Shown: one piece after another, positions 33,205 to 44,328 of the stretch
How the letters are laid out: each line of letters begins with the position of its first letter
Position numbering within the stretch: the stretch's first letter is position 1
Source: Zeugodacus cucurbitae
Taxonomy: Eukaryota; Arthropoda; Insecta; Diptera; Tephritidae
Reading direction: 5' to 3'
DNA: 64,000 bases
NCBI RefSeq assembly: GCF_028554725.1
Contig: NC_071671.1
Location: 57,306,501 to 57,370,500 of the forward strand
Notes under the pieces: generated by a model
What the model was told of the DNA's origin: nothing
Database searches by the model: none
The model's input: only the letters and a program-made list of their open reading frames with translations
Made by a program: the position numbers and the translations under genes

Positions 33205-36185
33205 ATAGCCGAATCCACCAGAGCGCGCCACTCATTCCTCCTTTTTGCTTTTTGGCGCCAACTGGAAACACCAAGTGAAGCCAGGTCACTTTGCACTTGG
33301 TCTTTCCACCGGAGTGGAGGTCGTCCTCTTCCGCGGTTTCCTCCAGCGGGTACTGCATCGAATACTTTCAGAGCTGGAGTGTTTTCTTCCATCCGTACAA
33401 CATGACCTAGCCAGCGTAGCCGCTGTCTTTTTATTCGCTGAACTATGTCAATGTCGTCGTATAAATCGTACAGCTCATCGTTCCATCGTCTGCGGTATTC
33501 GCCGTTGCCAATGTTTAGAGGACCATAAATCTTGCGCAAAACCTTTCTCTCGAAAACCCCAAGAGTCGTCTCATCGGATGTTGTCATCGTCCACGCTTCA
33601 GCGCCATACATCAGGACGGGAATAATGAGCGACTTATAGAGTTTGATTTTGGTTCGTCGAGAGAGGACTTTACTTTTCAATTGCCTACTCAGTCCAAAGT
33701 AGCACCTGTTGGCAATAGTGATTCTGCGTTGGATTTCAAGGCTGACATTGTTGGTGTTGTTAATGCTGGTTCCCAGATAAACGAAATTATCTACAACTTC
33801 AAAGTTATGACTGTCAACAGTGACGTGGGAGCCAAGACGCGAGTGCGCTGACTGTTTGTTTGATGACAGGAGATATTTCGTCTTGTCCTCATTCACCACC
33901 AGACCCATACGCTTCGCTTCTTTATCTAGTCTGGAAAACGCAGAACAAACGGCGCGGTTGTTGCTTCCGATGATATCAATATCATCGGCATACGCCAGGA
34001 GCTGTACACTCTTGTAGAAGATTGTACCCTCTCTATTTAGTTCTGCAGCTCGTATTATTTTTTCCAGCAATAGATTGAAGAAGTCGCACGATAGTGAGTC
34101 ACCCTGCCTGAAGCCTCGTTTGGTATCGAACGGCTCGGAGAGGTCCTTCCCGATCCTGACGGAGCTTTTGGTGTTGCTCAACGTCAGCTTACATAGCCGT
34201 ATTAGTTTTGCAGGGATACCAAATTCAGACATCGCGGCATAAAGGCAGCTCCTTTTCGTGCTATCGAAGGCAGCTTTAAAATCGATAAAAAGATGGTGAG
34301 TATCGATTCTTCTCTCTCGGGTCTTTTCCAAGATTTGGCGCATGGTGAATATCTGGTCCATTGTAGATTTTCCAGGTCTAAAGCCACACTGATAAGGTCC
34401 AATCAGTTCGTTGACGGTGGGCTTTAGTCTTTCACACAATACGCTCGACAAAACCTTATATGCGATATTGAGGAGACTTATACCACGGTAGTTGGCGCAG
34501 ATTGTGGGGTCTCCCTTCTTATGGATTGGGCAGAGCACACTAAGATTCCAATCGTCAGGCATGCTTTCTTCCGACCATATTCTACAAAGAAGCTGATGCA
34601 TGCACCTTATCAGTTCTTCGCCGCCGTATTTGAATAGCTCGGCCGGTAATCCATCGGCCCCCGCCGCTTTGTTGTTCTTCAAGCGGGTAATTGCTATTCG
34701 AATTTCTTCATGGTCGGGTAATGGAACATCTATTCCATCGTCATCGATTGGGGAATCGGGTTCGCCATCTCCTGGTGTTGTACTTTCACTGCCATTGAGC
34801 AGGTCGGAGAATTGTTCCCTCCATAATCCCAGTGTGCTCTGGACATCCGTTACCAGATTACCTTCTCGGTCCCTACATGATAATGCTCCGGTCTTGAAAC
34901 CTTCTGTTAATCGCCTCATCTTTTCATAAAATTTTCGAGCATTACCCATGTCGGCCAGCTTTTCAAGCTTTTCATACTCACGCATTTCGGCCTCTTTCTT
35001 TTTACGTCTGCAAATGCGTCTCGCTTCCCTCTTCAGTTCTCGATATCTATCCCACCCCGAACGTGTTGTGGTCGATCGCAACGTTGCGAGGTAGGCAGTC
35101 TGTTTTCTCTCCACTGCGGAACGACAATTCTCATCGTACCAACTGGTTTTTTGGCGTTGCCGGAGACCAATTGTTTCGGCTGCAGCGGTATGCAATGAGT
35201 TTGAGATGCCGTTCCACAGCTCCCTTATATCGAGATGCTGATGAGTGCTCTCCGAGAGCAGGAGTGCAAGTCGAGTAGAAAATCGTTCGGCTGTCGGTTG
35301 TGATTGCAGCTTTTCGACGTCGAACCTTCCTTGTGTTTGTTGACGGGCGTTCTTTGCTGCACAGAGGCGAGTGCGTATCTTTGCTGCTACTAGATAATGG
35401 TCCGAGTCAATGTTTGGTCCTCGGAGCGTACGCACGTCTAAAACACTGGAGACATGTCTTCCGTCTATCACAACGTGATCGATTTGATTGCGCGTGTTTC
35501 GATCAGGGGACAGCCACGTTGCTTGATGAATTTTTTTATGCTGGAATCTGGTACTACAGACAACCATATTTCGGGCCCCAGCGAAGTCGATCAGCCTCAG
35601 GCCGTTTGGCGATGTTTCGTCATGGAGGCTGAATTTTCCGACTGTTGTGCCAAAGACACCTTCTTTACCCACCCTGGCGTTAAAATCGCCAAGCACGATT
35701 TTGACATCGTGGCGGGGGCAGCGCTCATAGATGCGTTCTAGGCGCTCATAGAAAGCATCTTTGGTCGCATCGTCCTTCTCTTCCGTTGGGGCGTGGGCGC
35801 AAATCAGCGATATGTTGAAGAACCTCGCTTTGATGCGGATTGTGGCAAGACGTTCATCCACCGGGGTGAATGCCAGGACTCGGCGACGTAGTCTCTCTCC
35901 CACCACAAATCCAACACCGAATTTGCGCTCCTTTATATGGCCGCTGTAGTAGATGTCACAAGGACCCACCTTCTTCCGTCCTTGTCCCGTCCATCGCACT
36001 TCTTGGACGGCGGTGATGTCAGCCTTTAGTTGTATGAGGACATCAACCAGCTGGGCAGAGGCACCTTCCCAATTAAGAGTCCGGACATTCCAGGTGCATG
36101 CCCTCAAATCATAGTCCTTTATACGTTTGCCGTGGTCGTCATCAAAAGGGGGGTTTCTCATCCGAGGCCTGTGTTTCTTATTCAC
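33195..36185 (-). CDS. Endonuclease-reverse transcriptase of RTE-type retrotransposon (996 aa)
   Basis: One uninterrupted frame encodes the protein that nicks chromosomal DNA and copies its own RNA there (target-primed reverse transcription). An N-terminal AP-type endonuclease covers about residues 25-270. It has TWNVRTLN (Asn33), QEVRW (Glu62), GDFNARVG (Asp167, Asn169) and SDHYLVAA (Asp262, His263). The reverse transcriptase covers about 500-800: NYRGISLLN (565-573), YQCGFRPGKST (598-608), FIDFKAAFD with Asp635, GFRQGDSLSC (691-700), YADD at 732-735 and GLVVNEDKTKYL. The C-terminal part contains MYGAEAW and LRWLGHVVRM, common in this family. All catalytic residues I can check are present. 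Length and architecture fit the RTE clade, so the copy may be recent and competent. The stop codon sits inside a small hairpin at the very 3' end. The initiator Met at 36185 is the first of two candidates (next at residue 9). Confidence 0.92.
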   Translation of the reverse strand: MNKKHRPRMRNPPFDDDHGKRIKDYDLRACTWNVRTLNWEGASAQLVDVLIQLKADITAVQEVRWTGQGRKKVGPCDIYYSGHIKERKFGVGFVVGERLRRRVLAFTPVDERLATIRIKARFFNISLICAHAPTEEKDDATKDAFYERLERIYERCPRHDVKIVLGDFNARVGKEGVFGTTVGKFSLHDETSPNGLRLIDFAGARNMVVCSTRFQHKKIHQATWLSPDRNTRNQIDHVVIDGRHVSSVLDVRTLRGPNIDSDHYLVAAKIRTRLCAAKNARQQTQGRFDVEKLQSQPTAERFSTRLALLLSESTHQHLDIRELWNGISNSLHTAAAETIGLRQRQKTSWYDENCRSAVERKQTAYLATLRSTTTRSGWDRYRELKREARRICRRKKKEAEMREYEKLEKLADMGNARKFYEKMRRLTEGFKTGALSCRDREGNLVTDVQSTLGLWREQFSDLLNGSESTTPGDGEPDSPIDDDGIDVPLPDHEEIRIAITRLKNNKAAGADGLPAELFKYGGEELIRCMHQLLCRIWSEESMPDDWNLSVLCPIHKKGDPTICANYRGISLLNIAYKVLSSVLCERLKPTVNELIGPYQCGFRPGKSTMDQIFTMRQILEKTRERRIDTHHLFIDFKAAFDSTKRSCLYAAMSEFGIPAKLIRLCKLTLSNTKSSVRIGKDLSEPFDTKRGFRQGDSLSCDFFNLLLEKIIRAAELNREGTIFYKSVQLLAYADDIDIIGSNNRAVCSAFSRLDKEAKRMGLVVNEDKTKYLLSSNKQSAHSRLGSHVTVDSHNFEVVDNFVYLGTSINNTNNVSLEIQRRITIANRCYFGLSRQLKSKVLSRRTKIKLYKSLIIPVLMYGAEAWTMTTSDETTLGVFERKVLRKIYGPLNIGNGEYRRRWNDELYDLYDDIDIVQRIKRQRLRWLGHVVRMEENTPALKVFDAVPAGGNRGRGRPPLRWKDQVQSDLASLGVSSWRQKAKRRNEWRALVDSAIIA

Positions 36186-36415
36186 TGGTTATTCGTTTTT
36201 ATGTGGTGGGTCCCAAGCCCTACGCACAACCGCACAAGCGGGCTTCGCCTTCTCACTTTAGCTCGCCTCCAAACGGATGTCTGTTAGCTACCCAGGGGAT
36301 ACTTGGTCTAAAACCGGAAGTCGTGAGCTGCTTGAGTCATATGCAAAAGAATCGTTCCTGGCCACTCCCAAGTGAATGGCAATCAGAAACTTTCCTCACT
36401 TGCGTGAACTTCTAC
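36186..36415 (-). other. Probable 5' UTR of the RTE element
   Basis: This stretch keeps the higher GC content of the element and ends near 36415, where AT-rich flanking DNA begins. I see no Pol II promoter motif I would trust. Assignment rests on composition and position only. Confidence 0.5.
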
Positions 36416-36419
36416 ATAT

Positions 36420-39400
36420 GACCCCATGAATTTTCAGAGACCATTTTTATGAAAGAATACTTCTTAAATAGAGCAAATTTGAGACTAAAGCGAAGGGAGT
36501 AGATACAGAGTACATAATTATATTTGATATGATTTCTTCAAATAACACATACGGCTTGTATTTCAGGCTAAGATAGCGTTATACAAAACTCTTTAAATGG
36601 GATCCATGATTAATTTATGTGCATTTTTTTCGAAATATATTTGTTTTGGAATTTAATTTAATAGTTTTCATTCAGAAACTATTTGTCTAAAACTAGCATT
36701 TGTAATATATGAGTGTCTCCAAAAAACGATATAAATATCTGGTACTGATAGCACAGGTGAACGTTTCAGCGTTACGAAATTTATTGATTTGTCATTTTCA
36801 CCAGACCAAAACAAGAGATCACCAAAACAATTACATTTTTTTTAGAGCGAACAAAATTTTTAGGTGGAGAAATCGTAAATTACAATAATAAAACAACTAA
36901 ATTAATTATTAAGTAACGTGAATTGAAAATGCCTACAAAGCTTATTAATAGAAAATATTTGAAATATATATGAAATATATTGTCAATGAATATACACATG
37001 CTGAGAAAACATGAAATTAAGCTGTGCACTCCACTAATTACGCCACGTCATAAAGCGTAGGCATGCATAATTAGAGTGCAATCAATGAAAATGGTCATAT
37101 GTAACCGATAAGCATACACCATGCGCTAAGTTACTGAAACCTAAGTAATTTTTAATGAAAATGACCAAAACACGACGAAGCAATGCTTGGAAAATGGAAA
37201 CTTAATGCGTGCAACGCCGCCAGCCACCAGCATACTTGCAATATATATGCCGTTAATTTGTCTAATTGCATTGCGACTGCTTGTGACGGCATGCAGCAAA
37301 CGGTGAGGAGTGAGTTTTGGGTGATTGCCAACGTTTTTTGTTACAAAATATATATATTTTTTATAGTTAAAAGCTGACTGGTTATAGGTCGTTCCACTAT
37401 AGTAAAGCAACTGGCAGCTCGCGCGCCCTAGTCCAAGCTTAATATGCAACTGGTTGAGACATATATATGTATGTGGCTCAGAGTCCATTTTGCAACCTAC
37501 TTACCTAGTGGCGAGTGTAGGCTGTTAAATGTTGCATGTTGATTGCTTGCCACAACAACTTGCCACTCAAAGTCGAGGAAATAGAATGCACAATGCACGC
37601 ATGCGCCGTCGATACGACGCACACAAACTCGTGCAACTGCTTTTTTATGCAACTAATCGCTGTGTGTTGTTGTTGTTCTGCTATGCGTGCGCCACAGAGT
37701 GACAATGCGCCTGCGTTTGCAACGTCAAATGACGGAGACAAACTGAAAAGCACGCGTGGGTGGCTACAGAAGGTCGTGCTGTTGACTTTCGTTGCAGTGC
37801 CAAAAGCGCGCCTGCCTTCAAGTCTTCTATGTGGAAACTGATCGAAAAAAATGCGTCGGAAACGGCTCTGTGAATGAATGCATGAATGAATGAATTTCAG
37901 ATTTGTAGAGCCACATCGAAATGAAACAACAACAAAAAAGTGCGCTAAATAAATTTCGAGATAAAGTACGCCATCTAAGTGTATGTAAGCACTTTGGGAA
38001 GTATGAATGAGCGCAGCGAAAATTTCATAAATGTATGCTACATAGTGACGTTGGTGATTTTTCTTAAGACTTGCGACTCGAAGCTTGCGCATTGTACCCA
38101 CACACAAAAGCCGGCACTTACGTTTTGGAAAACTTTTTTATTTCACTTTTTTTTTTTTTGGAACGCGATTTATGCCTTCCGCCGGCGCGTAGAGTTGGAA
38201 ATAGAATCGAGTGCTTTTGAGTGGAGTCCAAAAAAAAAAAAGAAATTGTGCTGCTAGAATAATACTAAGCTGTAGGCACATATGCCTCTCTATATGCATG
38301 GATCTGCATTAATTTGCACTTTGAAGTGCTCATCAAAGCGCCTTTGCATGGGCGTTAGCTGCTGCAGTTCTTCTGTAGTCCTCCTGCTATCTTCATTCAT
38401 ATTATGCCACATAAGCCATACCGCATATAAATACTATATGTGTTTGACTTTTATAACTCATTGCATTCGCAGACGTGATTATTTCCGCTTTAATAGCATC
38501 TTAAGTTGCGTAGCAAAAAGTGTACTTAAAATAGACACAAATTTGTTTAGTGTGTATGGTAAATTTTGACATTTGAATGGTGTTAAAGGCAAACAGTATA
38601 AACAGTGTTATGTATTTGCATATGTACATACATACTATGTGGTCATATAAGCAACGCCACCGTCATCTGACAGCTGACAGCAACGCGCCCATAAAAAATA
38701 TATTATTAGCACAAATGGGTTGGAGTTGTCTCGCGAATTGTGCAAATCTCTCTCTTAGAAGTTGTGGATTTTTATGGTTTTCTTAGACTTAGTCGACTAA
38801 TTAATGCCGGAGGAGGATGACATAGGCGAATACGTAAGTGTTAGTGAAATAAGAATAAGAAGAATAAAATATAATAGTTGGGAATTTTAGGGAAAAAGAA
38901 GTCTTGAAAATCATAACATTAATTATGCTTTAAGAATATAATAGTTTTATTCTTGCTTCGTTTGATATTTCAGAATATTTGCAAATATAGATTATAATTT
39001 CGTACAGAAAGGCACAATACTACAATGTAACTTGTAAACAAATTGAATTCGTACTGTTATATACGCATTTATTTTCTTATTTTACTAAAACTTACTTTGG
39101 CACATCTTTTTGTCTCTCTACTTTGACGTAAACATTATACTTGAACGAGGTTTAATTGATATAGTCGTATCTTAATAACATAAAAAGTTGATCTTCTATT
39201 AAAAAATTTCTCATTTTCTTACATTCTTACTTCCAATACAACTTTTAAGACGAAATGAAATAATTATTTGACCGATAAAAAATATGTAGATGGCACAGGA
39301 CCGCAAAGGTCTCATTTACCGACAATGACAGAGAACAATTGGGGAGATATAGTTAAGAATCTTTCATAGTTCCGGGCAATGGATGTTTTCAGAAATTGAA

Positions 39401-39478
39401 ATGGATGAAATTTATCCTCATCAAACTTGAGAAAGAAGCACACAAGTCCAATACTTCATAAAAAACTCCAGTATATTA
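36420..39478. other. Non-coding; possible weak splice junction at 37504/37505 (minus)
   Basis: No element or supported exon is seen. At 37504/37505 the minus strand reads CTCGCCACTAG|GTAAGTAGG, a perfect donor after TAG. The upstream tract is only moderately pyrimidine-rich and is preceded by another AG at about -15. The 200-codon minus frame ending here has no recognisable domain. Confidence 0.3.
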
Positions 39479-39482
39479 GGTA

Positions 39483-40454
39483 TCTCCCTTCCGCTTTTTT
39501 GTCTTTTGAGTTTCACGGCTATGTATAAGGCGTATCTATACTGGCAATACTATACTTCTTTGAAAGGTCTTGACATAACCTACAAAACGACGCTATGCAT
39601 GATTAGTTTGGATATTGCGTTCAACAGTTATAGACGTGTAAACTAACGCCGAAATTCGCGCCATTTTAAAGTTTTCCTTCGTTAAAGGCAACTCCGCTAG
39701 AGAAACGTTCCGTGAGATTAATGGTGTTTTGGGCGACGGTACTCAATCACTTCGAATTGCGGATGAATGGTTTCGACGATTCAGAGCGGGTGAAAGCGAC
39801 ACCAGGAAGCATTTTGAAGCGGATAGTGACTCGCGACCGGTGAATCGTCCCAAATTGTTGTCAAGCCGGGATTGACGTCGTGATCGAAGGCCGGTGAATC
39901 GTCCCAAACAGTGGCCAAGTCGGGATTGACGGCCAGGAAGGTTTTGTTGTGTGTTTGATGGGATTGGAAGGGAATCATCCACAATTAGCTGCTCCTATAT
40001 AGTCAGGCGCTTAATTCTACCATCTACTACGAACAACTGGACCGCCTGAAGCAGGCGATCGACCAAAAGCGTCCAGAATTGGCCAACAGGAAGGGTGTAG
40101 TGTTCCACCAGGACAACGCCAGATCACACACTTCGTTGATGACTTGTCAAAAGCTACGAGAGCTCGGATGGGAGGTTTTATTGCATCCTCCATATAGCCC
40201 GGACATAGCGCCAAGTGACTATCACCTGTTCCTGTCCATGGCGTACGCTCTTGGTGGTGTAAAGTTCAACTCAAAAGAGGCTTGTGAAAAATGGCTGTCC
40301 AAGTTCTTCACCAATAAAAAGGGGAGCTTCTACGAGGGGGGTATTAAGAAGTTGCCGTCTAGATGGAAACAGATTATCGAACGAACAGCGCATATTTGAA
40401 CTAAATTCGATCACTGTAACACTTTGAATAAAGAGCAAAAAAGCGGAAGGGAGA
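39483..40454 (+). mobile_element. Internally deleted DD34D mariner (972 bp)
   Basis: The inverted termini TCTCCCTTCCGCTTTTTTG are flanked by TA at 39481-39482 and 40455-40456. It is shorter than a full mariner of about 1.3 kb; part of the region between the second helix-turn-helix and the catalytic domain is gone. A segment of about 35 bp (CCGGTGAATCGTCCCAAA ... CGGGATTGACG) occurs twice, at about 39838 and 39891. Confidence 0.85.
39650..40399 (+). pseudogene. Mariner transposase, DD34D, with stops and internal deletion/duplication
   Basis: The N-terminal helix-turn-helix region is readable (FREINGVLGDG, then IADEWFRRFRAGESDTRKH) until a stop at about 39875. After the duplicated block, LTARKVLLCV-stop-WDWKGIIH keeps the first catalytic Asp (WWD in intact enzymes, here with a stop replacing one Trp). 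From 40010 the frame is open: LNSTIYYEQLDRL, VFHQDNARSHTS (second Asp) and YSPDIAPSDYHLF, where the third Asp is 35 residues after the second (DD34D). It ends normally (WKQIIERTAHI). At least three stops preclude function. The sequence style is closest to mellifera/mauritiana-type mariners. Confidence 0.85.
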
Positions 40455-40456
40455 TA

Positions 40457-41217
40457 TAATATATGGCTTACAAAACACTAAAAAGTACTTGCTCAGAAAT
40501 ATTATTCACCTGACATACGTAGCGAGTTCAAAAAATAACGGGAATTGTAAAATTTAAAATTTTCTACCTCGTATACATATAACCTCACCTTTTTATAACC
40601 TAAATTTTTGCAGTAACTGCAACCGAATACTTTCAATTGGTGAATATACTCAGGGTTATGAAATTAGTTATAGTACGAGATATCATTAAAAACTTAAAGA
40701 TAAAGATTTTTTAGAATTCCTCACAGTAGAAAAATATGTGAGAGTCTTTCAGACATGTAAATACATACTTTCTATAAAATCTACAAGATAATAACATACA
40801 GTAAGTGAGTTAAAATATTGATGATAGATTATATCTAACAACCCCTTTCCTGAAGGCAAACAGTCAGCATATACCCAATATTATCAGCATCGATTTATTC
40901 GAAGGTAGCTCTTTATTTTTCCCTTTTTACTTCCTGGTTCTAATAATTTCACTACGGTACTATGCTAAACAATAATAGGCTGTAACGAAATACTACCGGA
41001 CTACCTAACTACTTTTTTGTGGAAATTCGTTAACAAAAATATAGGGCTCAGAATTATCAATAGACGGTAATATTTTTGAGCTACTAACTGTGCTAATGAG
41101 AGCCACTTTCTAACATAAATATTAATATAGAATGATTTTTAAGTAAATTTACAAGAATTTATATTTATATTTATATTTAGTAAAATCATTGACCTTCTTT
41201 GAAGTGGGAAATCCTAC
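40457..41217. other. Non-coding with a solitary mariner-like end
   Basis: At about 40527-40550 GAGTTCAAAAAATAACGGGA closely matches the inverted repeat of the mariner remnant at 57963-58400. No matching second end was found nearby, so it is at most a solo terminus. Confidence 0.35.
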
Positions 41218-41219
41218 TA

Positions 41220-42209
41220 CACTACTGGAAAAAATTAAGGGATCAAATAAAAATTCCAAATGGTTGGGCAAATTTCAACAGGCCGTAACTTCGAAAGAAA
41301 TGGACAACCTTTTGTCAATGCGAATATTGTTGCACGAAACTTCCCCAATCGCAAACAACTTGTTCCTTAACTTGTTTTTTTTTAGTTTTAAATTTAAGCT
41401 TTTTCTGGAGCAAAAATGTGGAAAAGCTAAGAAGAACGATTTTTTTCTGATTTTTTTAAATTATGAGTTTTTCAGAGCAAAAAACGTGATCCTTTAATTT
41501 TTTCAAAAATTTGATCGAGTGAAACAAAAAAACGGCTGGCTGGTTTAATTTGATTTTTTTTTGTAGGGTTTTTGTGGACATATTGAACTGTAAAAGGCAC
41601 ACTTAACATTAGTGGTTTCCTCAATATTTTCGATCTAGCGCTCGATTTTCCAAAAAACCACCAAAAGCCCTTTTTTGGTTACATTTTCAAATTCATGTGA
41701 CAATAAGAAAAAAAAAATTTCGGAAAAGCAATGGCTAGTCGTTATTGAGAATTCATTCGAGTTCTTGAAACCCACCTTTAACTTTCTGTACGATCATTGG
41801 TTGCTGAGATATCGACAATCAAAGACAAAAGGATCCTTTTCCATTTGAAGACCGATATCTCGGCGAGAAGTGGACGTATCGAGGTGTTCAAAAAACCAAA
41901 TTAAAGCTAAATGAACAAAGTATCCGATCCTTATAGTGGTTAAGCTAAAAAAAAAATTGTCCACGCCCGTAGACCAAAAAAGAAAACTAAAAAAATTTGA
42001 AAATTTTTTTGTTGCTGGTTTTTCTACGATTACTCAAAAACCGCAGAGGTTAAAATTTTTTAAAGTTCTAATCCAAAAACTAGACACTTGGAGCTATAAT
42101 TTCCTTCTTTATCGATTTCTTGTACGACCATTTCTTTCGAAGTTACGGCCTGTTGAATTTTGCCCAAAAATTTGGAATTTTTTTGATCCCTTAATTTTTT
42201 CCAGTAGTG
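41220..42209. mobile_element. 990-bp non-autonomous Tc1-like element with long TIRs
   Basis: The ends begin CACTACTGGAAAAAATTAAG and are inverted over about 85 bp with few differences, reaching AACTTCGAAAGAAATGG. TA flanks both sides (41218-41219 and 42210-42211). CACTACTGG-like termini and TA duplication indicate the Tc1 branch. The interior is AT-rich with frames of about 100 codons that show no DDE motif, so the element must have moved with an enzyme supplied in trans. Confidence 0.8.
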
Positions 42210-42211
42210 TA

Positions 42212-43945
42212 AATTCAAATAACTTCTTGCATACCTGAAATTCCTGAAATATTATTATTGAACACTCCCAAAATAAAATAAAAAAATCGAAGTTTAAAAT
42301 ATTTCTCAAAGAATTTTCACTTTCCTGCAAGCAGCCCATCCAACCATATCCGGTTCATTGGTGACGCAGCGCGCTTGCGCATACGCACCGTTTACAACAA
42401 ATTAAAGAGGCTAATATTACATGTATAACTTTTAGTTTCGTTCACGGTAACACCGTTTTCCATTTCATTATTACAATATGATTTTTATTATTATTAATTT
42501 TCTGAAAGCAAAATGCCACAACGGTTTTAAAAGCAAAACAAAAAAATATGAAAAAAACACAGTTTTACATGTAAAGTTGTTGTAATCTGCGTGTACACAT
42601 ATGCATGACTCACGGTAGCTAACGGTGTCAGGCTCCATACAACTGACGTGCGCTGTGTTTCTACTGATGTTCCTCAAACTCAAGCGCGCTGCCCAACCAA
42701 GTTCACCCAAGCTCAACCGGCGACAGCGTGCAGCGTGAGGCGTTGTCATCTGCCTGTCGCCTGTTGCCGCGACTGCGCGTATCCGCCCGTTAAACACGGC
42801 GGCCGCATTCCGTTGCAGCTTGTTGACTTTCTTGCTGCAGCTCACCGTTTACGATTTGCTTATTACATACTGGTGACTGCTTTGTTGTTGTTTTTGCGCT
42901 TTTATCAGCGTGCAATTGCGTGCTGACGTTGGTCCATTCCGTCCGTCCGTTCGCTCGCTCATCTGTGCGTCAATATGTTTGTCCCTCCGTCCGCTCAACT
43001 CAACAGCTAAGGTTTCAATTTCTAGTGAAAGTTTTTTCTGTGCTTTTGGAGGCTGTTACACACGTGTTTGTTTGTTTATATGCATGTTGCTGCATCATGT
43101 TGCAATGCGTTAAATATACAAAATTGTGTACTTACAAAAACTTAAAATGTTTTTTTTTTTCATATTTTTTTTTTTTTGTTTTTTGAACTTCAACTGTGTT
43201 TCTCCACTGACTTATCAGAACTTTCATTTCATTTCCGATTTCTTCATTTTTCAACAACAAAAAAATGCAAGTGACCAATAAAATTTATTGTTTATGATTT
43301 TGTATTTGTTGTTTTATGTCTCACTTCTTTTGTTCGCCACTGATTTACGATGAGTTGACATGTTTGTCTTTCTTCATTAAGTCTCTTCTTTCACCATTCT
43401 CATGGGTTTGAGTAATTGTTGTGCGGCCTAAAGGTGTTGGCGTCGTTGCATTTATTTTAATTTTTATTCTCTTGTTGCATTTTAATAAAGTATTTATGAT
43501 AATCTTATTAGCAGTAAATCAGTTATTTGATTATTGTTGTTAATAGTTTGTTATTTTGAAAGATTGTTTTGATTTTTAGCTGAGCTTATTAACGGTAAAG
43601 GAAAGTCGGAGTACATGAAATATTGCCAGAAGCTTTAGGTTGTAGTTAGAGGATTAAAAAATGAATAATTACTTTGTTTAAACAATTTTAGAAATATTTA
43701 GGAAAGAACAGTTAGATGGCATGAGAAGATATAAAGAAGCTAGATAGAAGTAAAAAATTACTGTGTGAGAAAAATACACGCTTTCACTGTTAGGATTCGA
43801 AAGCAATTCTCGAGAGATTTGAGATTTGTCAATGAGAGATGCTTTTCTAATTTCTTCTCAGTCCAACTTTTTCTATCAAAAATATGGTTTTTAAATTTTT
43901 ACAATTATCAGACCCCACATAATTTACTGTTCAATTTATGAGGTG
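42212..43945. other. Non-coding with a GC-rich patch at about 42630-42860
   Basis: The patch is strongly GC/CpG-rich relative to its neighbours (e.g. GGCGGCCGCATTCCG), with open frames on both strands but no recognisable protein. A promoter, enhancer or exon are all possible. Confidence 0.3.
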
Positions 43946-43947
43946 TT

Positions 43948-44328
43948 CCTTTTCACACGGCCAAATTAATTGATCAATTAAAAATTTGTTTGAGAAACCA
44001 GTTTTTGTCGTTCACACTGCTGGCTTCTCGATAATCGATCAGTTGTTATACATTTTTGTTTTTGCTTTTCATAAGAAGTTGGTAACATTCATCAGCTGAT
44101 TAATATTTTTAGCAGCGACATCTACCGTAGCTTTTTTATCAAAAAAATACAGCCAAAACAAATACGGCCTTTGTTGCGAAGTTGCATTTGATTTTCAACT
44201 CGATTAAAATTCAATTAAAAAATTAATGTAAGAAAATTAGTTTTTATTTTGTATGTTAATCGATCTAAATTAGCGTTTTAATCGAGCAAAGGCCGGTTAA
44301 TTGATTAATTAGCTTCTGTGTGAAAAGG
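43948..44328. mobile_element. 381-bp MITE with CCTTTTCACAC termini
   Basis: The left end reads CCTTTTCACACGG and then TTAATTGATCAATTAA. The right end is its imperfect inverse (TTAATTGATTAATTAG, then CTGTGTGAAAAGG). The interior contains another TTCACACTGCTGG and many AATCGAT motifs. A clear target duplication is not visible, so the superfamily is left open. Confidence 0.6.

Larger units (their letters stand above)
33162..36415 (-). mobile_element. Full-length RTE-type non-LTR retrotransposon
   Basis: The element runs leftwards and ends in a (TA)n tail at 33162-33177. RTE-clade elements typically have one EN-RT ORF, a very short 3' UTR and a microsatellite tail, as here. The 5' UTR probably covers 36186 to about 36415; its precise start and any target duplication could not be identified. 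The body is markedly less AT-rich than its surroundings. A second, 5'-truncated copy lies at 61.3-62.5 kb in the opposite orientation with a different tail, (AAG)n. Confidence 0.9.

Noticed and set aside
34600..35632. Plus-strand frames opposite the RTE ORF
   Set aside because: Shadows of the real minus-strand EN-RT gene; no independent motif.
37505..38107. 200-codon minus-strand frame
   Set aside because: No domain, low-complexity stretches, and it crosses simple repeats; the GTAAGT at its end is discussed as a splice-like site instead.
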